Assembly: GCA_015233285.1 (NCBI GenBank)
Contig: JADFYA010000039.1
Location: 657 to 15,272, forward strand
Length of the DNA: 14,616 bases
Origin: Deltaproteobacteria bacterium
GTDB lineage: Bacteria > Desulfobacterota > JADFXK01
Reading direction: 5' to 3'
The notes beneath the pieces are model-generated. The model was not told the DNA's origin. It did no database searches and saw only the letters and a program-made list of their open reading frames with translations. The translations under genes were made by a program, and so were the position numbers. Of this stretch, positions 1 through 9,082 are shown one piece after another; position 1 is the stretch's first letter; each line of letters begins with the position of its first letter.

Positions 1-59
1 ATATCTACCTGAGTTCGACGAGTTTTGTTAATTGGAAACAGAAATGTATCCCAGATTTG

Positions 60-121
60 GCAGATGAACGCAGATGGATGAGACCACAGGCGCCTGCGAT
101 CATTCATCTTTCTTTATCTGC
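60..121. repeat. Imperfect palindromic (REP-like) element
   Basis: About 62 bp of imperfect dyad symmetry around CAGGCGCCTG (87-96). The left arm (from 60) and the reverse complement of the right arm (ending 121) both begin GCAGAT and share most positions, with a GATGA segment near the middle. It lies beyond the 3' end of the minus-strand solute-binding protein gene. The left arm contains the short repeated unit GCAGATGAACGCAGAT. It resembles intergenic palindromic repeats seen in many environmental proteobacterial genomes. No second copy was found in this window, so the family assignment is not proven. Confidence 0.5.
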
Positions 122-125
122 ACAA

Positions 126-147
126 TTAATCGTAATCTATCGATTAA
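126..147. other. AT-rich inverted repeat downstream of the solute-binding protein gene
   Basis: TTAATCG (126-132) and CGATTAA (141-147) form a 7-bp stem with an 8-nt loop, about 45 bp beyond the stop of the minus-strand gene. It has no U-tract and few GC pairs, so a terminator role is weak. It could equally be a protein-binding site or chance. Confidence 0.25.
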
Positions 148-192
148 ATAATGTCATGTCAACTGCCGACCATTGGCCTAAGTCAAATTTCC

Positions 193-1812
193 TTAGGGTT
201 TATTTCGCCAATAAACCTGATCCATCGGACTCAATGCTCCCCAAATGTTGTCGTCAATTCCGGCCAACTCCTTATGATAGATAGTCCGGTGAGGAATCCT
301 GAATAAATAATATATGGGTAAATCTCTGACCACCAGTCGTTGAAATTCGGCATACAGGGCTTTGCGTTTGGCAAAATTCATCTCTGAACCGGCCGCCTCC
401 ATCAGGCGGTTGACTTCGGTATTACAATAGCCCTGGTTATTGGAGTAGATCAGTCCTTTTTTGATATTGTCGCAGTCATAGGTCCGATGCACTCCGATCA
501 TGGGATCACCCCAGTTAAAAACGACGTCCAGGTTGAGGTCGAACCGGCCGTTGGAAATTTTATCGGCCCATTGGGAATAACCCTTGAATTTGGAAATGAT
601 TAACTCGACACCGATCTTACGCAGTAAATCCTGGCGCAGGTATTCGGAAAAAGATACAAAGATACTCCCCTCGGAGGGGTAATCAATAGACGCCTGAAAC
701 CTTCGGCCGCCGGCATCTCGGGGGTAACCGGCCGCATCCAGCAACTTATTCGCTTTATCAATATGCACTCCAAATTGTTCCACCGCGGTGGAATAAAAGG
801 GACTGTCCGGGCTGATCGGCCCGGTGGCCTTTAGAGCAGTTCCTTTCAGCAGTGTTTGGACGATAAAATCACGATCGATACAATAGGCGACGGCTTGCCG
901 GACCCGCAGATCATTAAAAGGCTTCTTTTGAAGGTTGAAGGTCAGCCAGAAAATGGCGCCCAACCCTTTGTACCCTCTTGATGTCACCACCAGACTCGGA
1001 TCTTTTTCATACCTTTGAAAGTCGTCAATATTGGAAGAGAAAATCATGTGTGATTCTCCAGCCTCCAGCGACATGGGCATTTCAAGTTCAGGATGCCGGA
1101 ATATTTTGTAGCGTATTCTATCCAGGTAGGGACGGCCCTTTATGAAAAAATCATTATATTTTTCGAGGACGATTTGTTGGCCGGGGACGAATTGGACAAA
1201 TTTGAACGGCCCGGAGCCGACCGGGGCCAGGTTGGCCGGATGGGTTCGGATATCTCGGCCGTCACCATAGATATGTTGCGGGATGATCGGGAGCAAAATA
1301 GACGACATGGCCATCAGGATAGCCGGAGACGGCTTTTTCAGCCGGACGATCGCAGTGCTTGGGTCGGGAGTGTCTACCTTTTCCACAGCCGCAAACATGC
1401 TTTTGAAGGGGTGATAGGCTTGCACGGTCATGATGGAAAATTCGACGTCTTTGGACGTAATCGGCCGTCCGTCGTGAAACGTGGCGCCCTTGACCAGATG
1501 TAAGGTCACCGTCCGTCCATCAGATGAGACATCCCATTTTTCAGCCAGATATGGTTGCGGCTGCCAGTTTTCGTCATATCGGAGTGGACTGGCAAATAAT
1601 TGCGCTCCAGGCAACCCGGTGAACAGACCAGAAGAGAGGGCCGGATTGAGATGAGCCGGGCCGGCCTCCAGGGCAACGACCAGTTCTCTGCCATACCGGG
1701 GTTTTTCTCCTTCGGGTTTATCCGCCGCGGAGGCCTGTAGAAAAATCGGCCCAATCATGCCGGTCATGGCCCAGAAAAGAATCCCCACCACCAGCCGTCT
1801 CATCTGCTGCAT
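193..1812 (-). CDS. ABC transporter substrate-binding protein, family 5 (peptide/nickel type)
   Basis: A 539-residue exported solute-binding protein of the SBP_bac_5 class (DppA/OppA/NikA-like), which captures peptides or related solutes in the periplasm for an ABC importer. ATG at 1812 is chosen over a TTG 17 codons upstream because AAAGGAGG lies 6 nt before it. The product starts MQQMRRLVVGILFW, a typical signal peptide probably cleaved near QASA-A. Family features follow: GRELVVALEAGPAHLNPALS near the mature N-terminus, AEKWDVSSDGRTVTLHLVKGATFHDG, GSGPFKF, and NDLRVRQAVAYCIDRDFIVQ in the C-terminal lobe. The length is normal for the family. No permease or ATPase gene lies on either visible side, so partners are outside the window or unlinked and the ligand cannot be assigned. 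It is transcribed divergently from the BACON gene. Confidence 0.93.
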   Translation of the reverse strand: MQQMRRLVVGILFWAMTGMIGPIFLQASAADKPEGEKPRYGRELVVALEAGPAHLNPALSSGLFTGLPGAQLFASPLRYDENWQPQPYLAEKWDVSSDGRTVTLHLVKGATFHDGRPITSKDVEFSIMTVQAYHPFKSMFAAVEKVDTPDPSTAIVRLKKPSPAILMAMSSILLPIIPQHIYGDGRDIRTHPANLAPVGSGPFKFVQFVPGQQIVLEKYNDFFIKGRPYLDRIRYKIFRHPELEMPMSLEAGESHMIFSSNIDDFQRYEKDPSLVVTSRGYKGLGAIFWLTFNLQKKPFNDLRVRQAVAYCIDRDFIVQTLLKGTALKATGPISPDSPFYSTAVEQFGVHIDKANKLLDAAGYPRDAGGRRFQASIDYPSEGSIFVSFSEYLRQDLLRKIGVELIISKFKGYSQWADKISNGRFDLNLDVVFNWGDPMIGVHRTYDCDNIKKGLIYSNNQGYCNTEVNRLMEAAGSEMNFAKRKALYAEFQRLVVRDLPIYYLFRIPHRTIYHKELAGIDDNIWGALSPMDQVYWRNKP

Positions 1813-2281
1813 CCTAAGCCTCCTTTTGTGCAATAAGGCAAAGAAGAAATATCGTCCGTTCAATTTACCGGAGTGAAGCGGGAAATCCTGGTCCGGGCCG
1901 GTCTTGAGCCTTATCGAAACGAGACGATTATGAGCGTTCCAAGTCTAGCCTGAGTATACATAGTTTTTGTTTTCCCGGCTATGATTATGTTCAGACCAAA
2001 GATGCCGGGCAAAGTTAATGATAGACCAGTTTTATAAGATATAACAAGAAAGTATCCTCCTTTGGCCATCCCGGCTGTAAACTCACCGGTTGAACCGGCT
2101 CACAACTATTTTTCCTTTGCCTAATGGTTGATATCAGGTTATACTTACCAGTACCCGGGGCTGTGACCGGCGCCGGAAGTGGTGATTCGTTGCGACCTAT
2201 CATCTAAGTCCCCTTTTCGGTTCGTATCACAATAGAACTAAGCCAATCTTTTTCAGAGACTTCGCTGGGTGGGAGGATATG
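1813..2281. other. Divergent intergenic region
   Basis: About 470 bp separates the two divergent start codons. No convincing coding region is present; a 62-codon minus-strand ORF here has no recognisable features. It should hold the promoters for both genes. Only the rightward one is clear (2117-2145), and it implies a leader of about 130 nt. The leader contains GC-rich segments around 2150-2180 but no riboswitch that I recognise. No clear minus-strand promoter could be placed. Confidence 0.6.
2117..2145 (+). promoter_or_regulatory. Sigma70-like promoter for the BACON/FadL operon
   Basis: TTGCCT (2117-2122), 17-bp spacer, TATACT (2140-2145): 4/6 and 5/6 matches to the consensus hexamers at ideal spacing. 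Transcription would start near 2152, giving a leader of about 130 nt before the start codon at 2282. This is prediction only. Confidence 0.45.
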
Positions 2282-4732
2282 ATGAAAACAGCCTCACGGT
2301 ATGGCCTGCTGATGTTGTTGGCTATGGTGACTTGTGTGATCCTGATCTCCACCGGGCAGGAGGTCCATGCAAGCGATCTCACCAGGGGAGAGCTAAATTA
2401 CTCGGTCAGGCCTATGGTGCCGGTCAGCGACCACCGGGTTGTTCTCACCTTTCCTTCACCGTCGAACACGGCCGGGTGTACCTTTACGGTCATGGTGTCT
2501 CAGAACTATTTTCCAGCCTCCGGCGGCTCTGGGCAAATATCCATGACCGTCGTCTCTACCGGTGGGGCCATATGCACCTGGTCGGCATCCTCGAGTGACA
2601 ACTGGATCAGCGTCTCGGGCGGCGGCAGCTCCAGCGGAACGGTGCCATTTTACGTTTATCCCAATACCTCTTCCAATTTTCCGCGTACCGGCACCCTCAT
2701 CTTTTCCACTTCCGCGGGTACATATGGTGTGGACATCACCCAGGATGCCTCAACACCGACTACGACCACCACCACGCTTGGCGGTTGCAGCTATCAGGGC
2801 ACCGTCTCTTCCTCCAATTTTCCATATACCGGTGGCCAGGGGCAGGTCAACATGATCGTGATGCAATCGGGAGGCGGCGGTTGCTTCTGGTCGATATCTG
2901 CCGACGTTGACTGGATCAGCGCCTCGGGCGGGGGCAGTTCCAGCGGCAGCGCAGGTTTTACCGTGGGACCCAATACTTCCTCCTCTCCGCGCACCGGGAC
3001 AGTCATTGCTGCGACCACTGCCGGATACCTTTATGCGAGCATCAGCCAAGATGGTGCTCCCACGACCACGACCGGGACCACGACGACCACCACCAAAACA
3101 ACTACCACGACTACTGTAACTACGACCGGGACCACGACGACCACCACCAAAACAACCATAACCACGACTACGGTGACCACGACTACCACCACGACGACCT
3201 CGGCCACGACCAGCACCACCATTCCGGCCAGTTATGGTGAGTTACTTGGGGAGGTGCGGGACGAGGCTACGGGGCTGCCCGTCATGGGGGCCAATGTTTC
3301 CACAGACGTGGGCAATTTTTTACAAATCACCAATACGGCCGGGAGTTTCTATTTTCGATTGTCGCCCCGGATCTACCTGGTTACGTTTAAGGCTCCTGGA
3401 TACATCTCCAGATCGGCGAATGCCGCCGTCTCTGCAGGGCAAGTCATCCAACTGACAATTGTGCTCACCCCGAATAAACCGTCCATCACGTCCGCAACCG
3501 CCAGTCCCGGCGGCATCCTGGATGACGAGGTTACTACGTCCCATCTAATGGCGGTCGTCTCCCATCCCAACGGCCTGGGGGACATTGCCCAGGTCATGGC
3601 CGATCTCTCGCCCATCGGCGGAAATCCTTACCAACCGCTGGTTGCCGCCGGCGCCGACCCGGATGATCGAACGGCTGGTGGGACATATGGGGCCGACATC
3701 ACAGCCAAGATGGGGACCTCGGTGGGCTCGAAAAACATTGTTATCACTGCGGTGGACAAAATGGGATTTACCGACCGCGCCCCAGTCACCCTGTCCGTAG
3801 GTCATCAGGCAACGGATACGGTTACCTCGGCCTCGCCGGTCGGTGGTGACTTCAGCAACCAGATCACCGGGCAAACCCTGACGGTTCATATCAGCTTACA
3901 CCCGCCGGTAACTATATCCGCATCCGCATCCGCGGCCAGACGGGCGGCCTGCAAGACCCTGGCAACGATTTATAAACCTGATGGCTCCCTTTATCAGACC
4001 GTAGATGTTTCATCCGGCGATGCGGAGGTGAACGTCCCCCAGGCCGCCGCAGGCAAATACACCTTTAGCGTTAAAACAGACTGCAGCGACGCCGTCAAAT
4101 TCTGGACTGTAGCCAAAGGAAGCGGCACCGGAGTCCTGGGCGGCCTGGTGACGGATGCTTTTACCAACCAGCGTTTAACCGGAGTGTCCGTGGATACCAC
4201 CATCGGGGTCCATGGATTTACCAGCGACGGTCTCTATTTCATCACCGCGCCCGCGGGCAAGGCTGATGTCACCTACAGCTTAACCAATTACCAGGACACG
4301 ACCCAGACCGGAGTTGTGATTGACACCGGCGCCGTCCAAGAAATCGATATGGTCTTGAACCCGACCGTCCCCCAATACAGCCTGGGTCTGAACGGCACCA
4401 CTTTTTCCGCCGGCACGCCTATGACATTAAGTGCCAATGTGTCCAATCAGTCGCCCGACATCAAAGCCGACGTCTACATCTCAATTACTCTCCCCACCGG
4501 CACCACCCTATATTATCCTGACTTTTCTCCCACGGCGAAACCAGTTGTGTCTAATTTGCTATTTCCTAAGGGCCTGAACATCGTGAATTTCATCTTGCCG
4601 CCTTTTGAAAACCTGATTCTCCCGGCTCTTCCCGCGGGAGATTATGCCTGGCAGATGCAACTAACCCTGCCTGGAAAGAGCCAGTTAATTGGAAATGCTT
4701 CCAAGGTTTCTTTCTCGTTCAAGAAGCCCTGA
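2282..4732 (+). CDS. Secreted BACON-repeat protein with Thr-rich linkers and carboxypeptidase-regulatory-like domains
   Basis: An 816-residue exported multidomain protein with no enzyme domain. Two ATGs abut at 2279 and 2282; the second is chosen because GGGAGG ends 5 nt before it (only 2 nt before the first). Residues 1-32 form a signal peptide (LLMLLAMVTCVILIS, then VHASD). Two BACON/Ig-like repeats follow (about 66-156 and 169-258), each with a W...(D)NW/DWIS core, GGGSSSG, PRTGT and a final ITQD or ISQD. Between and after them are threonine-rich linkers, the second about 55 residues long. Two carboxypeptidase-regulatory-like beta-sandwiches follow (about 318-398, GEVRDEATGLPVMGANV; about 616-697, GLVTDAFTNQRLTGVSV). 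They flank a middle domain, and an unassigned C-terminal domain closes the protein. BACON and CarboxypepD_reg modules usually bind surfaces, glycans or proteins, so an adhesive role is inferred. The FadL-type gene follows after 33 bp and is probably co-transcribed. Confidence 0.88.
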   Translation: MKTASRYGLLMLLAMVTCVILISTGQEVHASDLTRGELNYSVRPMVPVSDHRVVLTFPSPSNTAGCTFTVMVSQNYFPASGGSGQISMTVVSTGGAICTWSASSSDNWISVSGGGSSSGTVPFYVYPNTSSNFPRTGTLIFSTSAGTYGVDITQDASTPTTTTTTLGGCSYQGTVSSSNFPYTGGQGQVNMIVMQSGGGGCFWSISADVDWISASGGGSSSGSAGFTVGPNTSSSPRTGTVIAATTAGYLYASISQDGAPTTTTGTTTTTTKTTTTTTVTTTGTTTTTTKTTITTTTVTTTTTTTTSATTSTTIPASYGELLGEVRDEATGLPVMGANVSTDVGNFLQITNTAGSFYFRLSPRIYLVTFKAPGYISRSANAAVSAGQVIQLTIVLTPNKPSITSATASPGGILDDEVTTSHLMAVVSHPNGLGDIAQVMADLSPIGGNPYQPLVAAGADPDDRTAGGTYGADITAKMGTSVGSKNIVITAVDKMGFTDRAPVTLSVGHQATDTVTSASPVGGDFSNQITGQTLTVHISLHPPVTISASASAARRAACKTLATIYKPDGSLYQTVDVSSGDAEVNVPQAAAGKYTFSVKTDCSDAVKFWTVAKGSGTGVLGGLVTDAFTNQRLTGVSVDTTIGVHGFTSDGLYFITAPAGKADVTYSLTNYQDTTQTGVVIDTGAVQEIDMVLNPTVPQYSLGLNGTTFSAGTPMTLSANVSNQSPDIKADVYISITLPTGTTLYYPDFSPTAKPVVSNLLFPKGLNIVNFILPPFENLILPALPAGDYAWQMQLTLPGKSQLIGNASKVSFSFKKP
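3068..3175 (+). repeat. 54-bp in-frame tandem duplication in the Thr-rich linker
   Basis: The stretch starting ACGACCGGGACCACGACGAC at 3068 recurs at 3122, exactly 54 bp (18 codons) later, with the first 35 nt or so identical and later drift. The whole 3056-3226 tract consists of ACC/ACG/ACT triplets. It encodes a linker of Thr interrupted by Gly, Lys and Val. Such tracts expand and contract by slippage or unequal recombination and are likely O-glycosylated or extended spacers (inference). Confidence 0.8.
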
Positions 4733-4765
4733 ATAAATTAATGGGAACCGAGGTGAGGAGGAGAC

Positions 4766-6187
4766 ATGGGACAGGTGGAAAGGAAATTAAGGTCGGAGGA
4801 TACGCCTGTTCGGGGTTGCTCAGCCTCCGTCGGGGGCCTGGCCGGCCGCGGCCTGGAGGTGTTGATGCTGGTCTTGGGGTTGGGCTACCTGGTGGCAGTG
4901 GGGAACATCCTCCCGGCTGAAGCCCAGGTCAATCCTTCTATGCACATAGCCTCCTCGCCCAACCCGGTTGGCTCCGGCGCCCGGGCCTTGGGGATGGGGG
5001 GGGCATTTATTGCCGTGGCCGATGACGCCACCGCGGCCTCCTGGAACCCAGGCGGCTTGATTCAATTGGAGAGGCCCGAGATATCTATTGTCGGGGCGAG
5101 TTGGTGGCAAACAGAGATCAATTCTTCCCAAGCACATCCGGAGTCTAATGGTCGGAACAGCTTTAACAATATGGATCTTAATTACCTGAGCGCGGCTTAT
5201 CCGTTTTATTTTTTGGAACGAAACATGATTGTTTCGCTAAATTTTCAAGACCTTTATGACATGAACAAAGACATTAAGTATAATTATAAACAAGAAGGCG
5301 TCATTGGCGGAATTCCTTTTAGTTCTCGTGCGGCCTACACCTTTGAAGGACGAGGCAGCCTAAGGGCCCTTTCTCCGGCTTTTGCCGTAGAGATTACAAA
5401 TGGGTTATCACTGGGGCTGGCGGTTAATGTGTGGACGGACAAACTGTTCTGGTCAAATGGCTGGACCAGGAAGCTAGCCTACACCGCGGATGTCACTTTT
5501 CCGGGGAAGCTCCAACGGACCGCCACGGACTTAGAAGAACAATATCATGACCTGTTCGGGATCAACTATCATATCGGCGCGCTCTGGAACGTGAACAAAT
5601 GGTTTACCCTCGGGGCGGTGGTCAAGACCCCTTTTACCATGAAACTAACCCGGACCTTTAAGTCGCTCGATCAGATTCTTGACCCACCTGGTCCGGCTAA
5701 GACAGACAAAAATGACGAAGACATTGAACTGGACTTCCCTCTGTCATACGGCCTGGGGACGGCCTTCCGCCTTTCGGATAAGCTGACCTTATCGGCCGAC
5801 ATCTACCGGACGGAATGGTCCCAGCACCTGCTGCGGGATTCCCACGGCAACGTTTTCAGCCCCATCGCCGACCTCCCTCAAAGCCTGGCCGATGTTCCGG
5901 CCACCCACCAAATCAGGATCGGCGGTGAGTATCTGTTTATACTAGAAAAAACCATTATCCCGGCCCGGGCCGGAATTTTCTATGATCCCCAACCGGCTCA
6001 AGGAACAGTCAACCCTTTCTATGGATTCAGCCTGGGCAGCGGGGTGATGATCGGGGACACGGTCTTCGACGTGGCCTATCAATATCGGTGGGGCCGCGAG
6101 GCCCGCAACATCCTGTTCCAAATTCCCGACGCCACGACCGACGTGGACCAGCACATGGTTTTGCTGTCGGTGATTCAACATTTCTGA
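4766..6187 (+). CDS. OMPP1/FadL/TodX-family outer membrane protein
   Basis: A 473-residue outer-membrane beta-barrel of the FadL-like class, which moves hydrophobic compounds across the outer membrane or serves related barrel roles. The start has AGGAGGAGA just upstream. A 30-residue basic n-region precedes a hydrophobic core (VLMLVLGLGYLVAVG) and cleavage near PAEA-Q. An internal ATG at 4865 also has GGAGG 5 nt upstream but would leave a signal peptide without positive charge, so the longer start is preferred. The mature N-terminus has the family's signature (about residues 66-96: GSGARALGMGGAFIAVADD, then ATAASWNPGGL). The remainder alternates strands with aromatic girdles and ends in HF; a terminal Phe is the usual BAM recognition signal. 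It is 33 bp downstream of the BACON protein gene. The substrate is not predictable from sequence alone. Confidence 0.9.
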   Translation: MGQVERKLRSEDTPVRGCSASVGGLAGRGLEVLMLVLGLGYLVAVGNILPAEAQVNPSMHIASSPNPVGSGARALGMGGAFIAVADDATAASWNPGGLIQLERPEISIVGASWWQTEINSSQAHPESNGRNSFNNMDLNYLSAAYPFYFLERNMIVSLNFQDLYDMNKDIKYNYKQEGVIGGIPFSSRAAYTFEGRGSLRALSPAFAVEITNGLSLGLAVNVWTDKLFWSNGWTRKLAYTADVTFPGKLQRTATDLEEQYHDLFGINYHIGALWNVNKWFTLGAVVKTPFTMKLTRTFKSLDQILDPPGPAKTDKNDEDIELDFPLSYGLGTAFRLSDKLTLSADIYRTEWSQHLLRDSHGNVFSPIADLPQSLADVPATHQIRIGGEYLFILEKTIIPARAGIFYDPQPAQGTVNPFYGFSLGSGVMIGDTVFDVAYQYRWGREARNILFQIPDATTDVDQHMVLLSVIQHF

Positions 6188-6428
6188 ACGACTTGATCTC
6201 CAGCCCCATATCGGGTTCCGGTGGTCAAAGAAAATTCAAAAGGCGCAGGAGCATGGGGCGGCTCGGCTTGCTCAGATATCCTATTAAATCTATGCGATCC
6301 CTTCTTTTCTTCGAGTCTGCTATGGGCCTGTCTTTTCTGGGATGTTGGAATTAAGACGTGTTTTGTGACGGCCGGCCGGCCTGGCTGTAGGGCGCAGGAT
6401 AAACCAGATTCAAAAATAGTGACCGGCA

Positions 6429-6443
6429 TGGCATGGTTTTGGC
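6429..6443 (+). promoter_or_regulatory. Possible sigma54-type -24/-12 element
   Basis: TGGCATG-N4-TGGC keeps the invariant GG-N10-GC spacing of sigma54 promoters (consensus TGGCACG-N4-TTGC) with two mismatches. It lies about 330 bp before the chemoreceptor start, which is far. An unlinked match of this quality can occur by chance. Confidence 0.2.
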
Positions 6444-6588
6444 TTGATTTTTTTTGATTATGACAATAATGTTAAACAAAAATATCTCAGTTCGGCCGAA
6501 ACTTTAATAGTCAATAATGGAAAAGTCAAAGCCATTCTTTAAAAATGGAAAAATAGATATTTTTAAGTTAGTTTATCATCTTTGTTTT

Positions 6589-6635
6589 GAGCGAAACGAG
6601 AAATCTTAAGATCCTCAACCGCCGTTCGAAATGAC
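6589..6635. repeat. Degraded CTTAAG-centred palindromic repeat, copy 1
   Basis: GAGCGAAACGAGAAATCTTAAG (6589-6610) matches the reverse complement of the right arm of the copy at 9083-9143 at 21 of 22 positions. The rest (ATCCTCA...CGTTCGAAATGAC) matches the reverse complement of that copy's left arm, with several changes. It is therefore an inverted, decayed relative upstream of the chemoreceptor gene. Confidence 0.65.
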
Positions 6636-6766
6636 GGAAGGCAAAATCCTTCGTATAGAAGGACCGTCATCCAAGCAGATGTCCCCAAAGAAACTGAAGA
6701 ATGTGACCAGGTGGCAATGGGCGTGTCCATGGTAATCCATTATGAGTATATCAAGAGGGAGAGAAC

Positions 6767-8986
6767 ATGAAGAAACTGAAGTTGGGTGCCAGAGTGGCTC
6801 TGGGCTTTGGAGCTCTGATTTTGATTTCGATAATCATGGGCGGCGTCGCATTTTGGAATATGGAACAAGTAAAAATTAAAGCCACGACCCTGGCCACGGA
6901 ATATGTCCCGGAAGTGGGGGTGGCAAATAATCTGGAGAGATATTGGTCTGCGGCCATGTTCAGCATGCGGGGGTACGCCCGGTCGGGTGAAAAGAGTTTC
7001 TTGGATGAGACCTGGGGTAACCTGGAAAGTGTCAAGAAGTTCATTGGGGAAGCCAAGGATCTGGCCGCAAAATCCGGACGGCTGGCCAATCTTAAAGAAG
7101 CGGCGGGGCGGGCTGATAACCTGGTTTCGGAGTATGAGAAGCTGGTCAAGGCCACCGCTGAAAAACATAAAGACGCTAGAAAGATCCGGCAGACTCTGGA
7201 CGAAGCCGCCGCCATCTACATCAAGAACTCCGAAGCCTTCCTGGAGACTCACCTTGATTTGATGAAGAAAGATATCGCCGCCGGACTGAGTGCAACCTTA
7301 CTCTCGGAGCGGGTGGACAAGATTATCATGGTCAACCAGGTGTCGGACGTGGGGAACCTGGTCAAGCAGACTTACGTCACCTTCCTGGCCACCCGCGACC
7401 CCGGTGTCATCAAAGAGACCTTCAAGAACTTTGAAATCGTTGAAACCAACATGAATCGTCTGCGGCCGATTACCCGGCGGGAAGCCAACCTCAGGAACAT
7501 CGACAACATCCTCAAAGCTTCCAGCACTTACAAGAATACCTTAACGGAACTGGTCAGCAATTTCTCGGCTCAAGACGCCCTGGACCGAAAGCGGCGCGAG
7601 GTGAGCAACCGGCTCTTGATCGAAGCTAAGGACATGGCGGAAAAGGGGATGTCCGAGACGGTTAAGGCGGCGGGGGCGGCGGCCGTTGCCCTGGTGGCGG
7701 TGTCCACGGTGATGGTCCTTGGGCTGCTTATCTCGGTCGTGGCCGGGATCATCATCGCCTTAGGAATTACCCGGAGCATTACCCGGCCGGTCAAGAACAC
7801 CGTGGCCATGCTCAAGGATATCGCCTTGGGTGAAGGAGATTTAACTAAACAGTTAAAATTGGACCATTTGAATTGTTCTAAGATTATTAACTGCAACCAA
7901 TCCGGCTGCCCCTCGTATGGGAAGGAGACGGCATGTTGGACTGAATCCGGCTCTATGTCCCAAGATCCGAAATGTCCTAAGGTGGTCAGCGGCAGCATCA
8001 AAGACTGTACTTACTGCAAGGAAGTCTACCAAAAATCCGTGACCACCGAGTTAGATGAACTGGCCGCCTGGTTTAACTGTTTGTTCTTAGAATTCGCCCG
8101 GTGGTCAAAACCCTCGGCCGCCAAGCCGGACCAATGGAAACCCGGGCCGGGGTGTTGGCCGGTTGTTTCCCAGAAGTGGGCCTCCGTTCCCGGCCATTGG
8201 CCCATAAGCCCCAAGCAAATTGCGGCCGGGGCTAAACAGATGCAAAACAATATGAACACCATAGCCGCATCTACGGATGAAGTAACGGCCAGGATGAATA
8301 CCATCGCCACGGCCATCGAAGAACTGAGCGCCTCATTCAGCGAAGTATCCAAAAACACCCACAGCGCAGCGACTCGGACCGGTGAAGCTGCGGTGCTGGC
8401 TGACCAGACCGGTCACATCGTGGATGAACTGAGCAAAAACTCCAGCGAAATTACCTCCATTACCCGAGCCATCGTAGATATTGCAGAACAAACCAAGCTG
8501 TTGGCGCTGAATGCCACCATTGAAGCCGCAAGAGCCGGTGAGGCCGGAAAGGGCTTTGCCGTGGTGGCCAACGAAGTCAAGGAACTGGCCAAACAAACCA
8601 CAGATTCAACGGACAACATCCAAAAGATGATTGACGCCATTCAGATGAACTCCGATAAGGCGGTGAAGAGCATCAACGATATCATCAGCCAGATAAGAGA
8701 GATCAACGATATCACCACAACTATCGCCGCGGCCGTGGAAGAGCAAACAGCCGTGAGTTGCGACTTGGCCGAGAATGCCGCTCATTCCGCCACTCTCTCC
8801 GGCCAGGCCGCGGATCAGGCCGCCCAAGGTGCGGAAGTCTCCAATCATATTACACAGAATATCGGTCAGGTGGCTCGCTCCGCCGCGGACACCCTGGGCG
8901 CGGCCGAAAAGGCCCGGGAGGCAGCCAACCAGGTCTCCGGGGTGGCCGACGGCCTGGGTGCTATGGTGGCCCGCTTTAAGGTCTAG
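6767..8986 (+). CDS. Methyl-accepting chemotaxis protein with Cys-rich insert in HAMP
   Basis: A 739-residue transmembrane chemoreceptor that would signal to a CheA/CheW array. AGGGAGAG precedes the ATG. TM1 is at about 9-30. A helical periplasmic sensor of about 270 residues follows, compatible with a helical-bundle (HBM-like) domain. TM2 is at about 300-334, then HAMP begins ([20 protein letters not shown]...GEGDLTKQL). HAMP is interrupted by a segment with Cys370, 375, 380, 389, 402, 413 and 416, including CPSYG and CxxC, and resumes at [10 protein letters not shown]. The signalling hairpin is intact (about 574-610: [20 protein letters not shown], then [15 protein letters not shown]). Residues about 444-465 look garbled because two opposite one-base shifts bracket them. 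No other che genes are visible. The Cys insert suggests metal, Fe-S or redox sensing, which is inference. Confidence 0.9.
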   Translation: MKKLKLGARVALGFGALILISIIMGGVAFWNMEQVKIKATTLATEYVPEVGVANNLERYWSAAMFSMRGYARSGEKSFLDETWGNLESVKKFIGEAKDLAAKSGRLANLKEAAGRADNLVSEYEKLVKATAEKHKDARKIRQTLDEAAAIYIKNSEAFLETHLDLMKKDIAAGLSATLLSERVDKIIMVNQVSDVGNLVKQTYVTFLATRDPGVIKETFKNFEIVETNMNRLRPITRREANLRNIDNILKASSTYKNTLTELVSNFSAQDALDRKRREVSNRLLIEAKDMAEKGMSETVKAAGAAAVALVAVSTVMVLGLLISVVAGIIIALGITRSITRPVKNTVAMLKDIALGEGDLTKQLKLDHLNCSKIINCNQSGCPSYGKETACWTESGSMSQDPKCPKVVSGSIKDCTYCKEVYQKSVTTELDELAAWFNCLFLEFARWSKPSAAKPDQWKPGPGCWPVVSQKWASVPGHWPISPKQIAAGAKQMQNNMNTIAASTDEVTARMNTIATAIEELSASFSEVSKNTHSAATRTGEAAVLADQTGHIVDELSKNSSEITSITRAIVDIAEQTKLLALNATIEAARAGEAGKGFAVVANEVKELAKQTTDSTDNIQKMIDAIQMNSDKAVKSINDIISQIREINDITTTIAAAVEEQTAVSCDLAENAAHSATLSGQAADQAAQGAEVSNHITQNIGQVARSAADTLGAAEKAREAANQVSGVADGLGAMVARFKV

Positions 8987-9082
8987 ACGAAAGACGATTT
9001 CGATTTACGTTCATAACATCTTTCAAGAATAAGCAGAAACCAAAGCAGCCTTTGCCCGCTGCCGAAAGACAACGATCACCAC

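Larger units (their letters stand above)
6188..6766. other. Noncoding region upstream of the chemoreceptor gene
   Basis: About 580 bp with no convincing gene; the short ORFs here lack recognisable domains and good ribosome sites. It contains a GGCCGGCCGGCC palindrome (6370-6381), a weak sigma54-like site (6429-6443), a very A/T-rich stretch (about 6444-6580), a small hairpin CCATT-N7-AATGG (6532-6548), and a degraded palindromic repeat (6589-6635). No canonical terminator was seen after the FadL-type gene. Confidence 0.6.

Noticed and set aside
2085..2100. ACCGGTTGAACCGGCT occurs here and again at 9885-9900
   Set aside because: The second copy lies in the kinase coding sequence (DRLNRL) and is explained by codon choice; a 16-bp shared palindrome alone is not evidence for a site.
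3031..3222. Minus-strand ORF encoding almost pure valine
   Set aside because: It is the antisense of the ACC/ACG threonine linker; composition artefact.
6473..6502. Sigma28-like flagellar promoter (TAAA ... GCCGAAAC) upstream of the chemoreceptor
   Set aside because: The spacer is 18 bp instead of about 15 and the -35 match is short.
6740..7252. 170-codon minus-strand ORF opposite the chemoreceptor N-terminus
   Set aside because: Antisense to a clearly coding gene, no domain, no ribosome site; frame shadow.
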